Assembly: GCA_002897735.1 (NCBI GenBank)
Contig: BDTW01000013.1
Location: 1 to 51,011 of the forward strand
From: a bacterium BMS3Bbin13
Lineage (GTDB): Bacteria; Pseudomonadota; Gammaproteobacteria; 21-64-14
DNA length: 51,011 nt
Direction: 5' to 3'
Part shown: positions 9,032 through 14,989 of the stretch, piece after piece
Layout: the number at the start of each line of letters is the position of its first letter
Position numbering within the stretch: the stretch's first letter is position 1
Program-made: the position numbers and the translations under genes
Notes under the pieces: generated by a model
The model's input: the letters and a program-made list of their open reading frames with translations, nothing else
What the model was told of the DNA's origin: nothing
The model's database searches: none

Positions 9032-9627
9032 ATCGCATTCTCCTGCGTCTGACGGCCTACCCGGGAAATCGGAGAGCTTCCGGACTGTAATTTTTTTCCG
9101 CCAAGAAAATCGAAAAGAATACTTGACAAGATTTTTTGCGGGATTCCCCAGATCTTGGCTTTTGTGCGATCCCGCTATACAGCCGTAGCAGACGATAGAG
9201 AGCCCGCCGACGGATTGTAATCCGTGAAGTGACGGGGGTTACGGCATCCCCGTTACTGTCGGGTATTCAAATTAGCATCAACCATGCCAGACTGCCGAAA
9301 CAAGCGATTTCCCATTGGGGAAAGCCGGTTACAGCGGTTCCCGAACGATCGTCGACGGATGCGAACGGTTGCATAGATCCCGCGTTACCGGTGAGCGGTG
9401 CATTTTGCATAGTGCCGGCTCCCAAGCAGGCACCCGTTGGATTCCGAGGATAGGGGGGATAGGGGGGGCGCAGACTCCGCCAGAGGCGTTTCCACGCCGC
9501 GGGGTCCTGCCATGTTGACGACGCCGCGGCCGGAAAAACACGGCAGCCCGGAAAATGCGAGCAACGATGCCGCATCGAACGTCCTCCCCGCCGCGGAAAA
9601 GACTCTCCCGGCGACCGCTTCGCGACC
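9032..9627. other. Intergenic region without a recognised gene
   Basis: About 600 bases separate the rhodanese lipoprotein start from the end of the sulfur-relay operon. The first 130 bases are AT-rich and should hold the rhodanese promoter, but I find no convincing -35/-10 or sigma-54 site. Two dyads are visible: CGGATT-GT-AATCCG (9211-9224), and a 9-bp imperfect stem at 9229-9237/9248-9256. A G-rich run lies near 9450-9470. Open frames here are short and unlike proteins. Confidence 0.5.
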
Positions 9628-9813
9628 CTACCAGCAGATCACGCGATCCGATGCGATCAAGGCCGCGAGCAGCCGTGCGTCAAAGCCCTCATCCCGATCG
9701 CGCTCGGCGAGGCAGACCACCTCCTGTACGTGGCCCTCGTCGATCAGATCGATAAACCGTTGTACGGTCCCGGTCAGGTCTTCCGCCTCTTGTACGACAT
9801 GCAGAATCTTCAT
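9628..9813 (-). CDS. DsrH/TusB-like sulfur relay protein (short)
   Basis: The 61-residue protein starts MKILHVVQEAED and ends DRVICW. The terminal Trp and the HVV-start strand are typical of DsrH/TusB subunits, which form part of the DsrEFH (TusBCD) sulfur-carrier hexamer. It is about a third shorter than classic DsrH (about 95-100 residues). Two Cys are present (about 46 and 60); the one next to the last residue could carry sulfur. I chose the ATG at 9813. A GTG at 9849 overlapping the previous stop would add 12 residues. It is the last gene of the operon. Family assignment rests on motif and context and is moderate. Confidence 0.65.
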   Translation of the reverse strand: MKILHVVQEAEDLTGTVQRFIDLIDEGHVQEVVCLAERDRDEGFDARLLAALIASDRVICW

Positions 9814-9845
9814 CGGATTCGCTCTATCTCCGCGCCGTTCCGCGG

Positions 9846-10148
9846 TCACAGACTGATCACGGCATCGTATGCCACGATACGCTGCGAAAACGCCGGCAGG
9901 TCTATGACCGAATCTTCATTCACCGGCGGACTTTCTCCCTCTGCGAGTACTGAAATCGGAGAAATGTCCGCGAGATCCAGCGTCTCCAACTGCTCCTGCA
10001 CCTGCGGATCTTCCAGGCGCAGGCGTTGCAGCAAATAGACGTCCACGCCGTTCCCGGCCAAAGTCAGACCGGCCGCGACCCGCAACGCCTCCGCCTGCTG
10101 CCTGCGCACGAGCACGGCGATCTGCTTGGGGCGGGGTTGACTGCTCAT
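9846..10148 (-). CDS. DsrE/DsrF-like sulfur relay protein lacking Cys
   Basis: The 100-residue protein has the alternating strand/helix pattern of the DsrE/F superfamily (IAVLVRRQQAEALRVAAGL, then VDVYLLQRL). It contains no Cys at all, so like many DsrF/TusC subunits it is more likely structural than sulfur-carrying. Start: ATG at 10148 with GGAG 8 bases ahead, 19 bases after the previous stop. Its place between a Cys-bearing DsrE-like and a DsrH-like protein suggests that the three make a DsrEFH-type complex accepting sulfur from TusA. The fold assignment is by pattern only. Confidence 0.6.
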   Translation of the reverse strand: MSSQPRPKQIAVLVRRQQAEALRVAAGLTLAGNGVDVYLLQRLRLEDPQVQEQLETLDLADISPISVLAEGESPPVNEDSVIDLPAFSQRIVAYDAVISL

Positions 10149-10167
10149 ACGGCCGTCTCCATCGGAA

Positions 10168-10494
10168 TCAAAGCACCAGGACCTTGTCGGCCCACAGCAC
10201 GAATTCGGAGTTCTGATACTGGCTTGCGTAGTTCACACCCTCGATGAGGGCACCCATATGCTCGCGCCCCCAACTCAGTTCGCACACCCCGAAGCGCATG
10301 GACGACGAACGCGCTTCCCGCAGGACCTCCGCATCCGACAGGACCCTGACCCCCTCCCCCGTCAGGAAGCACGCCAGCTCGATTCCTTTGACTCTTGCCT
10401 GGGCGACCAAGCCCTTCAACACCTCGACATACCGGCTGGAGGTCACGATCAGCGCCAAGCGCAGGCATCCCGACGATCCCGAATCCGTGCTCAT
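10168..10494 (-). CDS. DsrE-family sulfur carrier protein
   Basis: The 108-residue soluble protein has the DsrE-like Rossmann pattern: first strand LRLALIVTS, then IELACFLTGEGVRVL, then the Cys in FGVCELSWG (about residue 71), which sits where DsrE proteins hold the sulfur-binding Cys. A further Cys is at about 42. DsrE proteins take persulfide sulfur from TusA in the rhd-TusA-DsrE relay. The ATG overlaps the stop of the upstream rhodanese as ATGA, so the two are translationally coupled. DsrE/F-like and DsrH-like genes follow. The partner is inferred to be the TusA encoded in the same operon. Confidence 0.8.
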   Translation of the reverse strand: MSTDSGSSGCLRLALIVTSSRYVEVLKGLVAQARVKGIELACFLTGEGVRVLSDAEVLREARSSSMRFGVCELSWGREHMGALIEGVNYASQYQNSEFVLWADKVLVL

Positions 10495-11624
10495 TGCTTG
10501 GTACGCCGCAGGACACCCGCCGCCGCGAACAACAGCGCCAGGCCGGCAAGGATATACGCGCCGTACACGAGGCCGGGACTGACGCCGGATGCGGCGGACT
10601 CGGCGTTCTTCTGGACCATTTGGCCGACCAGCGACTCCAGCGCGTCCAACCTGCCCGCCGTCGCCGCCACGGCCCCCGTAATCCGCGGGATATCCAAGTA
10701 CGTCGTGTCGGCCGTGGGCAGAGCGAGGTCGCTGCCCCAAACCTGCCAGGACTGGGGATACATGGCGACACGAGGGAATCCCATCAGCCGCAGCGTGAAA
10801 TACATCATGCTGGCCCGCACGCCGGTCTGACAATAGGTTGCGTAACGAGCGCCCGGATCCAGCCCTTTAAACAGTTTTTCCAGCTTGGCGGCGCTCTTCA
10901 GTCGTCCGGTTTGCGGATTGTTGTGTTGGTACACCCGCGTATAGTCGATGTTGACCGCCCCTGGGATGTGCCCCCCCCGCAGGGCCCTTACGTCGATGCC
11001 GTCGAATTCCGCGATCGTGCGCGCATCGAGCGGTATGACGGTCTTTTGGGACAGCGCCTGCTCCAGTTCGACGGCCGATTCGCGCACCTGCGGAACCACC
11101 CGATACGGGAGCGTGACGGGAATCGGCTCGCTCAAGCCTCGCGCGATCGCGCCGCCGTGACCGATCCAGTCCTGGATCCCGCCGAAATATACCCGCGCGT
11201 GGTCGAGACCTATGTAGTTCAGGGCCCACAACGTATACGTGACGTCGAACGATCCGGGATCACCGGATACGACAATCGGCTTCCCGGGCTGGATTCCATG
11301 CGCACCGAAGATGCGCGCATAGGCCGCCGCGCTCAACGGGCCGTTAGACGGAGTGCGCAGCTTCGAGAAGGGGATGTCGACGGCCGTTGGGATGTGGAGC
11401 AAGGCGAACTGGCCGGGCTCCCGCACGTCGACGATCTGCACGTTCCCGCTCTGCTGATGCGCCCGCAACCATGCGAAGTTCGCCAGCAGCGAGCCGTCCG
11501 GGTAGCCGGCGGCGGCCACCGCCGCCGATACGGGCAATACCATCAACGCGAAAGCAAGAACCACGCCAAGTGCACGCGCCATCCTGCCGTTGTAATCCAC
11601 GAGCCCAGCCGGCCTTTGTCTCAT
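10491..11624 (-). CDS. Secreted tandem rhodanese with C-terminal membrane anchor
   Basis: The 377-residue protein has a signal peptide (hydrophobic core about 16-38, Ala-rich cleavage region), a first rhodanese domain (about 45-165) whose active loop is SGDPGSFD and lacks Cys, a second rhodanese domain (about 185-300) with the canonical loop CQTGVRA (Cys 265), and a C-terminal transmembrane helix (about 350-370) followed by a short basic tail. That topology places both domains in the periplasm, fixed to the inner membrane. It would take sulfane sulfur from thiosulfate or a related donor. Start: ATG at 11624, AGGAG 7 bases upstream. The stop overlaps the DsrE start. The catalytic site is outside while TusA and DsrE are inside, so a transmembrane step is needed; YeeE-type permeases in the same operon could supply it. 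Confidence 0.88.
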   Translation of the reverse strand: MRQRPAGLVDYNGRMARALGVVLAFALMVLPVSAAVAAAGYPDGSLLANFAWLRAHQQSGNVQIVDVREPGQFALLHIPTAVDIPFSKLRTPSNGPLSAAAYARIFGAHGIQPGKPIVVSGDPGSFDVTYTLWALNYIGLDHARVYFGGIQDWIGHGGAIARGLSEPIPVTLPYRVVPQVRESAVELEQALSQKTVIPLDARTIAEFDGIDVRALRGGHIPGAVNIDYTRVYQHNNPQTGRLKSAAKLEKLFKGLDPGARYATYCQTGVRASMMYFTLRLMGFPRVAMYPQSWQVWGSDLALPTADTTYLDIPRITGAVAATAGRLDALESLVGQMVQKNAESAASGVSPGLVYGAYILAGLALLFAAAGVLRRTKQ

Positions 11625-11680
11625 GTCCGCTCCTAAGCTGCCGCCAGTCCGGTCGAAGGCGTATCGATCGACCGAGGTCC

Positions 11681-11722
11681 GCTCAACATCCGGTCGGGGC
11701 GCTGATTGCCTTCGCCGATGCC
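11681..11722 (-). repeat. Copy A of a 42-base direct repeat encoding a shared C-terminal tail
   Basis: These bases encode the last 12 residues and stop of the 97-residue membrane protein, ending in SAKAISAPTGC. They match 12100-12141 at 41 of 42 positions. The only difference is a synonymous GGA/GGG Gly codon. Confidence 0.95.
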
Positions 11723-11976
11723 CCGGACTGCGGGGCGCCCTGACTTTTCAGATAGTGAAACAACAATTGCTCAACCGTCATTTCCCGTGATTTTCCCCCT
11801 ACGCGCACTCGAACCTTCGGAAAATCGACGGCCGCCCTCGGAATATCCGCTTCGGCGATCTGTCTGGGATCTTGGGCCCAATAGTGAAACGGTATTGCCA
11901 GGACGCCGACCACCGCGGCCATGGTCAACAGCATGTAAAGGACTGCGATGCGAATTTCCCGGAACGAGAACATCAT
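11683..11976 (-). CDS. Small membrane protein with Cys-ending tail, copy A
   Basis: The 97-residue protein has a basic N-terminus (FREIR) followed by one transmembrane helix (about 10-30), so the C-terminal 65 residues should face the periplasm. The tail contains MTVEQLLFHYLKSQG and ends with SAKAISAPTGC, where Cys is the last residue and the only one in the protein. I do not recognise a family. A protein two genes upstream has the same tail on a different body. A C-terminal Cys on a flexible arm is how DsrC-type carriers hold sulfur, so a role in passing sulfur between periplasmic rhodanese and permease is a reasonable guess. The two adjacent ATGs at 11976 and 11973 share the ribosome site GGAGAG; the second has better spacing. 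Confidence 0.7.
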   Translation of the reverse strand: MMFSFREIRIAVLYMLLTMAAVVGVLAIPFHYWAQDPRQIAEADIPRAAVDFPKVRVRVGGKSREMTVEQLLFHYLKSQGAPQSGASAKAISAPTGC

Positions 11977-11986
11977 TCACTCTCCG

Positions 11987-12067
11987 CTAGCTCTTGAAGA
12001 GAATGGCGTAGAACAGAAGAAACGTGGTAACGAACAAGACCAGGAGCAAAATGGCCGGGGTCGTCAT
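11987..12067 (-). CDS. 26-residue single-helix membrane miniprotein
   Basis: This frame is too short for routine gene calling. It starts at ATG 12067 with GGAGG about 10 bases ahead and stops at 11989-11987, 11 bases before the next gene. The product is one hydrophobic helix (PAILLLVLFVTTFLLFYAIL) with polar MTT at one end and FKS at the other, the size and form of accessory subunits such as CydX or KdpF. It is tightly packed between the two Cys-tail membrane proteins, leaving no room for anything else. I suggest a subunit that stabilises the permease or the anchored tails. No family is recognised. Confidence 0.65.
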   Translation of the reverse strand: MTTPAILLLVLFVTTFLLFYAILFKS

Positions 12068-12099
12068 TGTCAGTGATCCTCCATTAACAGCCGCGCGAT

Positions 12100-12141
12100 G
12101 CTCAACACCCGGTCGGGGCGCTGATTGCCTTCGCCGATGCC
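12100..12141 (-). repeat. Copy B of the 42-base direct repeat encoding a shared C-terminal tail
   Basis: These bases encode the last residues and stop of the 96-residue membrane protein, again ending SAKAISAPTGC. The direct repeat lies 419 bases from copy A. Recombination between the copies would delete the miniprotein and most of one partner gene. Confidence 0.95.
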
Positions 12142-12392
12142 GGCGTCCCGCTGCCGGCGGCGCTCGCTTGGTAAGAACGAATCAGTTCATCGATCGATAT
12201 GGAGCGGGATGTCGTCGAACCGCCCGAACCGGAGGTTTCCGGGAGGAGGACCGGCGGGGTCGTGAAGCGGTCCAGGCCGTACGAGGTTCGTGCCAGCCGC
12301 GGAGGCGGGTCCACGACCAGGTAGATGAAGCTTCCCACGGTCGCCGTGGCGAGGGCGATGACCATCCCATAGATATAGATCCGCCAGATCAT
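12102..12392 (-). CDS. Small membrane protein with Cys-ending tail, copy B
   Basis: The 96-residue protein starts MIWRIYIYG and has one transmembrane helix (about 4-27), then DPPPR and a Ser/Thr/Gly-rich periplasmic arm with SISIDELIRSYQAS. It ends with SAKAISAPTGC, identical to the end of copy A. The short helix before the tail also matches copy A in pattern (S/T-I/V-D/E-E/Q-L-x-x-x-Y), so the C-terminal modules are related while the rest has diverged. The only Cys is the last residue. The ATG overlaps the tusA stop as ATGA. An extended frame upstream exists but runs through tusA. Function unknown; sulfur handling is inferred from the operon. Confidence 0.72.
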   Translation of the reverse strand: MIWRIYIYGMVIALATATVGSFIYLVVDPPPRLARTSYGLDRFTTPPVLLPETSGSGGSTTSRSISIDELIRSYQASAAGSGTPASAKAISAPTGC

Positions 12393-12712
12393 GCCACCCC
12401 CTTGCGCACGTATACGCGCCACTGCCGGGGGTCCTTGACGGTCGCAACGTGGGTGCAACGCAATTCCGCCATCATCGGAGGAATCGCCTCCACCGAACTC
12501 GGGTTGTCGACCAGGACCTCGACCACATCGCCCTCATTTACTTCACGCAATGCCTTTTTAGCAAGAAGCTGCGGCCGGGGACAACTGTCACCCAGGCAGT
12601 TGACCTGGCGCACGATCGTCAGCAGCCCCACGCCGGGCACATCCACCGTACTCGTCCGGGCGGACGGATCACCGCCCTGCCGCTTCTTTTTCCCGCTTCC
12701 GAACAAACCCAT
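12389..12712 (-). CDS. tusA: TusA-family sulfur carrier protein
   Basis: The 107-residue protein has a basic N-terminal extension (GSGKKKRQGG) of about 25 residues not found in E. coli TusA (81 residues), then the TusA domain with NCLGDSCPRPQLLAKKAL. CPxP carries the reactive Cys (about 44), and a second Cys lies five residues earlier. TusA passes persulfide sulfur from rhodaneses to DsrE-type acceptors. Start: ATG at 12712, GAGGTG about 8 bases ahead; a GTG three codons upstream is less likely. It follows two YeeE/YedE genes by 60 bases and overlaps the next gene by ATGA. YeeE-TusA pairs are widespread and thought to couple sulfur import to a cytoplasmic carrier. Confidence 0.92.
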   Translation of the reverse strand: MGLFGSGKKKRQGGDPSARTSTVDVPGVGLLTIVRQVNCLGDSCPRPQLLAKKALREVNEGDVVEVLVDNPSSVEAIPPMMAELRCTHVATVKDPRQWRVYVRKGVA

Positions 12713-12772
12713 CGTAAACACCTCGCAACGTACGCACCCTTTGGCCGTCGATCCCGCAGGCGGAGCGGGACA

Positions 12773-13405
12773 CTAATGACAACCGCCCTCTTCGCCGACC
12801 GGAGCGGAACCGCCCGTCGCCGCGGCCTTCTGGCGCGCTTCCCGCCTGAGGATTGCGCGGTAGAACAGCGCCAACACGCCGACTTGGATCAAGCCAAACA
12901 CCACTGCGGGGATCCCGGTCTCGTCCTGCAGCGTACGGGCGTTGGCGAACCCGAACTGAAGACTCCGCAGATGCACTTTATGATCCATCAAACCGTAGGC
13001 GGGCGGCCAATGGATGACGCTGTAGAGCATGGAGAAGGCGAACATCCCCACGAAGGTGAAAATCAAGGCCCAGAGCGCACCGATGTTGCCTTCCCCGACC
13101 CGAACCCACGTTCCGACCGTGCATGCGCCCGCCATGACCATCCCGATACCGAACAGGAAGAGACCGATGACCGTGTTGAGGCCGGAGTCGAACTGCACCG
13201 GATGGCCGATTCCAAATGTCTCCCCCAGGGTAAACAGGAAAGTCATGATCATCATGCCGACCAATAGCGCCTTGGTGCTGCGGTAGCTGCGAAAGAGCAT
13301 TGCGTCACGCAACGCGGCGACGTTGCAGAATCGACTCCGCTGGACCAGGATTCCCACCAGGGTCCCGAACATGAACGCTGCGATTACGTCTGCAACCGGA
13401 CTCAT
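12773..13405 (-). CDS. YeeE/YedE-family sulfur permease, half-size subunit
   Basis: This 210-residue protein has about five or six hydrophobic helices and the YeeE/YedE signatures RSRFCN (Cys about 27) and MAGACTVGTWVRVGEGN (Cys about 95). In the thiosulfate importer TsuA, conserved Cys residues along the pore relay the substrate, and these two sit in equivalent motifs. It is about half the size of full YeeE proteins and lies next to a second half-size gene, so the transporter is probably a heterodimer as in PmpA/PmpB-type pairs. Start: ATG at 13405 with a near-perfect AGGAGG. The Cys- and His-containing C-terminus (EEGGCH) is cytoplasmic or periplasmic depending on helix count. Substrate: sulfane sulfur or thiosulfate, inferred. 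Confidence 0.88.
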   Translation of the reverse strand: MSPVADVIAAFMFGTLVGILVQRSRFCNVAALRDAMLFRSYRSTKALLVGMMIMTFLFTLGETFGIGHPVQFDSGLNTVIGLFLFGIGMVMAGACTVGTWVRVGEGNIGALWALIFTFVGMFAFSMLYSVIHWPPAYGLMDHKVHLRSLQFGFANARTLQDETGIPAVVFGLIQVGVLALFYRAILRREARQKAAATGGSAPVGEEGGCH

Positions 13406-13477
13406 AACGCCTCACCTCCTCCGATTTCCCGCGATGCGGCAACTCTCGCCCTATAGCCGAAATCCAGAAGGTCGCGG

Positions 13478-14089
13478 CTACACGCCGAGCGCCTTCTTGT
13501 ATATTTGGGTGCCGACCCACGCACCCGCGAGGATGCCGCTTACAGCGAGGTAGCCGGCCAGATTCATCTCGGTGGTAACGGCGAAAAACGTGCTTATATT
13601 GCAGATAAACGCCAGCCGTATGCCGATCCCCATCAGCAGTCCGCCGATCGTGATCATCGTCCACTCACCGAGATGCCGTGGCAGGCGCAGATAAAACTCA
13701 CCCGACAGCAGCGCCCCGACGAAGGCGCCGAAGAGCATGCCGAAGCTGATATAGATCTTCCAGTACAGGGGATCCAGGGGAAATACCTTCCCCCAGTATG
13801 GGAACCGATGCAGGATCGCATTCCCGAAAATCGCCTTGCCCAAAAAGCCGGTCATCGCGGTCTCGCCGCCGCCGACCGTCCAGGCCCCCACGATGATGAA
13901 CAGGAACCCGTCGGCAACCGCGATGATCATCAGCGCGATCACCGGATTGAGGGTCTTGCTGAACAACGCCTTGATCGGCCCGATTTGCGGTACGGCGGCC
14001 GACCCGCCCCTCACGCCGGATCCTCCTCCCAGCGCCGCCTCGGAGGCGGCGGCAGAGCGCTTGGGGTATCGTCCGGAGAAACCGAGCAT
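13478..14089 (-). CDS. YeeE/YedE-family sulfur permease, second half-size subunit
   Basis: The 203-residue protein has a polar N-terminus of about 45 residues, then four or five hydrophobic helices. The YeeE signature GIRLAFICNISTFF holds its single conserved Cys (about 164). It is the first gene of the sulfur-relay operon: a sigma-54 promoter lies 65 bases upstream, and ATG 14089 is preceded by GAGGA at 7-8 bases. With the following gene it would form a complete YeeE-like channel with at least three pore Cys residues. The longer loop with YWGKVFPLDPLYWKIY may be periplasmic. Confidence 0.87.
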   Translation of the reverse strand: MLGFSGRYPKRSAAASEAALGGGSGVRGGSAAVPQIGPIKALFSKTLNPVIALMIIAVADGFLFIIVGAWTVGGGETAMTGFLGKAIFGNAILHRFPYWGKVFPLDPLYWKIYISFGMLFGAFVGALLSGEFYLRLPRHLGEWTMITIGGLLMGIGIRLAFICNISTFFAVTTEMNLAGYLAVSGILAGAWVGTQIYKKALGV

Positions 14090-14439
14090 GGCGTATCCTC
14101 ACTCCAATCTCATGGGCCTCACACTTGCGCGGTGCGGGACCCAACACCGTTGTTGCACAACCCGTGCCAATAGACAACCCACTGTATTGGAAACCTTTTC
14201 TTCGCCCCTCTCGGGGAATGGAATCTGCTTATCTGCAATGAGATTCACCGACCGGCCGCTTGCTTTGGAAATTGCAATCCGGCGGCGATCCCTGCAATTA
14301 CGCACGCGACTTCTCTGGTCTGCCGGACCTCGGACCCCGTGTAGGGAGGATACCCGGGGACCCTCCTTTAATACGTACATCGCACGGTGGGAGCGCCCGT
14401 TACCGGGCGCCGCCGGGGGGCAAGGCCCCGGACACCCGG
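14090..14439. other. Intergenic region with sigma-54 control elements
   Basis: No gene is visible. The right part, nearest the permease gene, holds the sigma-54 promoter at 14154-14169 and two TGCAA-containing motifs 65-105 bases upstream of it (14231-14240, 14271-14278). A GCGCCCG-TTAC-CGGGCGC hairpin (14393-14410) lies just after the yaiI stop but lacks a T-run. Confidence 0.6.
14154..14169 (-). promoter_or_regulatory. Sigma-54 (-24/-12) promoter of the sulfur-relay operon
   Basis: The minus strand reads TGGCACG, four bases, then GTGCA. The -24 element is a perfect match and the -12 GC has exact spacing. The predicted start near 14142 leaves a leader of about 53 bases before the permease ATG. 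With the promoter at 5817-5832, this ties the sulfur genes to the NtrC-type activator encoded at 684-2063. Confidence 0.82.
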
Positions 14440-14895
14440 TCATGTGTTCCCTGCATACTTGGTCAATAATTTATCCAGATGATCCGCAAAAAATTTCCGG
14501 TCACTTTTGCTTGGCGCCGGAGGACCGCCCGTATCGATTCCGCTGGCTCGCAGGGTATCCATAAAATCCCTCATGTTTAGACGAGCCCTGATATTGTCGA
14601 CCGAATACAGTTCGCCGCGGGGGTTGAGGGCATGACCTCCTTTTTCAATCACCTCCGCCGCCAAGGGAATATCACCGGTGATCACGAGATCACCGACGCC
14701 GAGCCTTTTAACGATCTCATTGTCGGCGACATCGAAACCGGATGGTACTTGAAGCAATTTAATGTAGCGCGACGGCGGTATACGCAGAGGCTGATTGGCT
14801 ACAAGCGTCATCTGCACCCCGGTACGCTCCGCCGCCCTGAACAAAATATCCTTGATCACCACGGGGCATGCATCTGCGTCCACCCATATTTTCAT
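14440..14895 (-). CDS. yaiI: YaiI/YqxD family protein (UPF0178)
   Basis: The 151-residue protein begins [18 protein letters not shown], the hallmark of the UPF0178 (DUF188) family, which has a PIN/NYN-like nuclease fold with acidic residues at the start. [14 protein letters not shown] and the conserved [13 protein letters not shown] region follow. The length is normal for the family (about 150). The biochemical role is unknown, though the fold suggests RNA or DNA cleavage. Start: ATG at 14895 with GGAAG upstream. It is transcribed alone between the PBP1A gene and the sulfur operon. Confidence 0.92.
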   Translation of the reverse strand: MKIWVDADACPVVIKDILFRAAERTGVQMTLVANQPLRIPPSRYIKLLQVPSGFDVADNEIVKRLGVGDLVITGDIPLAAEVIEKGGHALNPRGELYSVDNIRARLNMRDFMDTLRASGIDTGGPPAPSKSDRKFFADHLDKLLTKYAGNT

Positions 14896-14989
14896 TTCAC
14901 GTCACTTCCGTCGGATGCATAGAGGAGGCCCTCGGGTCGGGTCCGCCGGGTCGCGGGCGGTACGGGCGCCGGGCGCGGGCGGCGCACAT

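Noticed and set aside
9123-9180. TTGACA near 9123 as a + strand promoter
   Set aside because: No properly spaced -10 element and no + strand gene follows.
9229-9256. Imperfect dyad as terminator or riboswitch
   Set aside because: There is no T-run, no conserved riboswitch elements and no gene placed to use it.
14393-14410. GCGCCCG-TTAC-CGGGCGC hairpin as yaiI terminator
   Set aside because: The position fits but there is no T-run; stems of this kind are common in GC-rich spacers.
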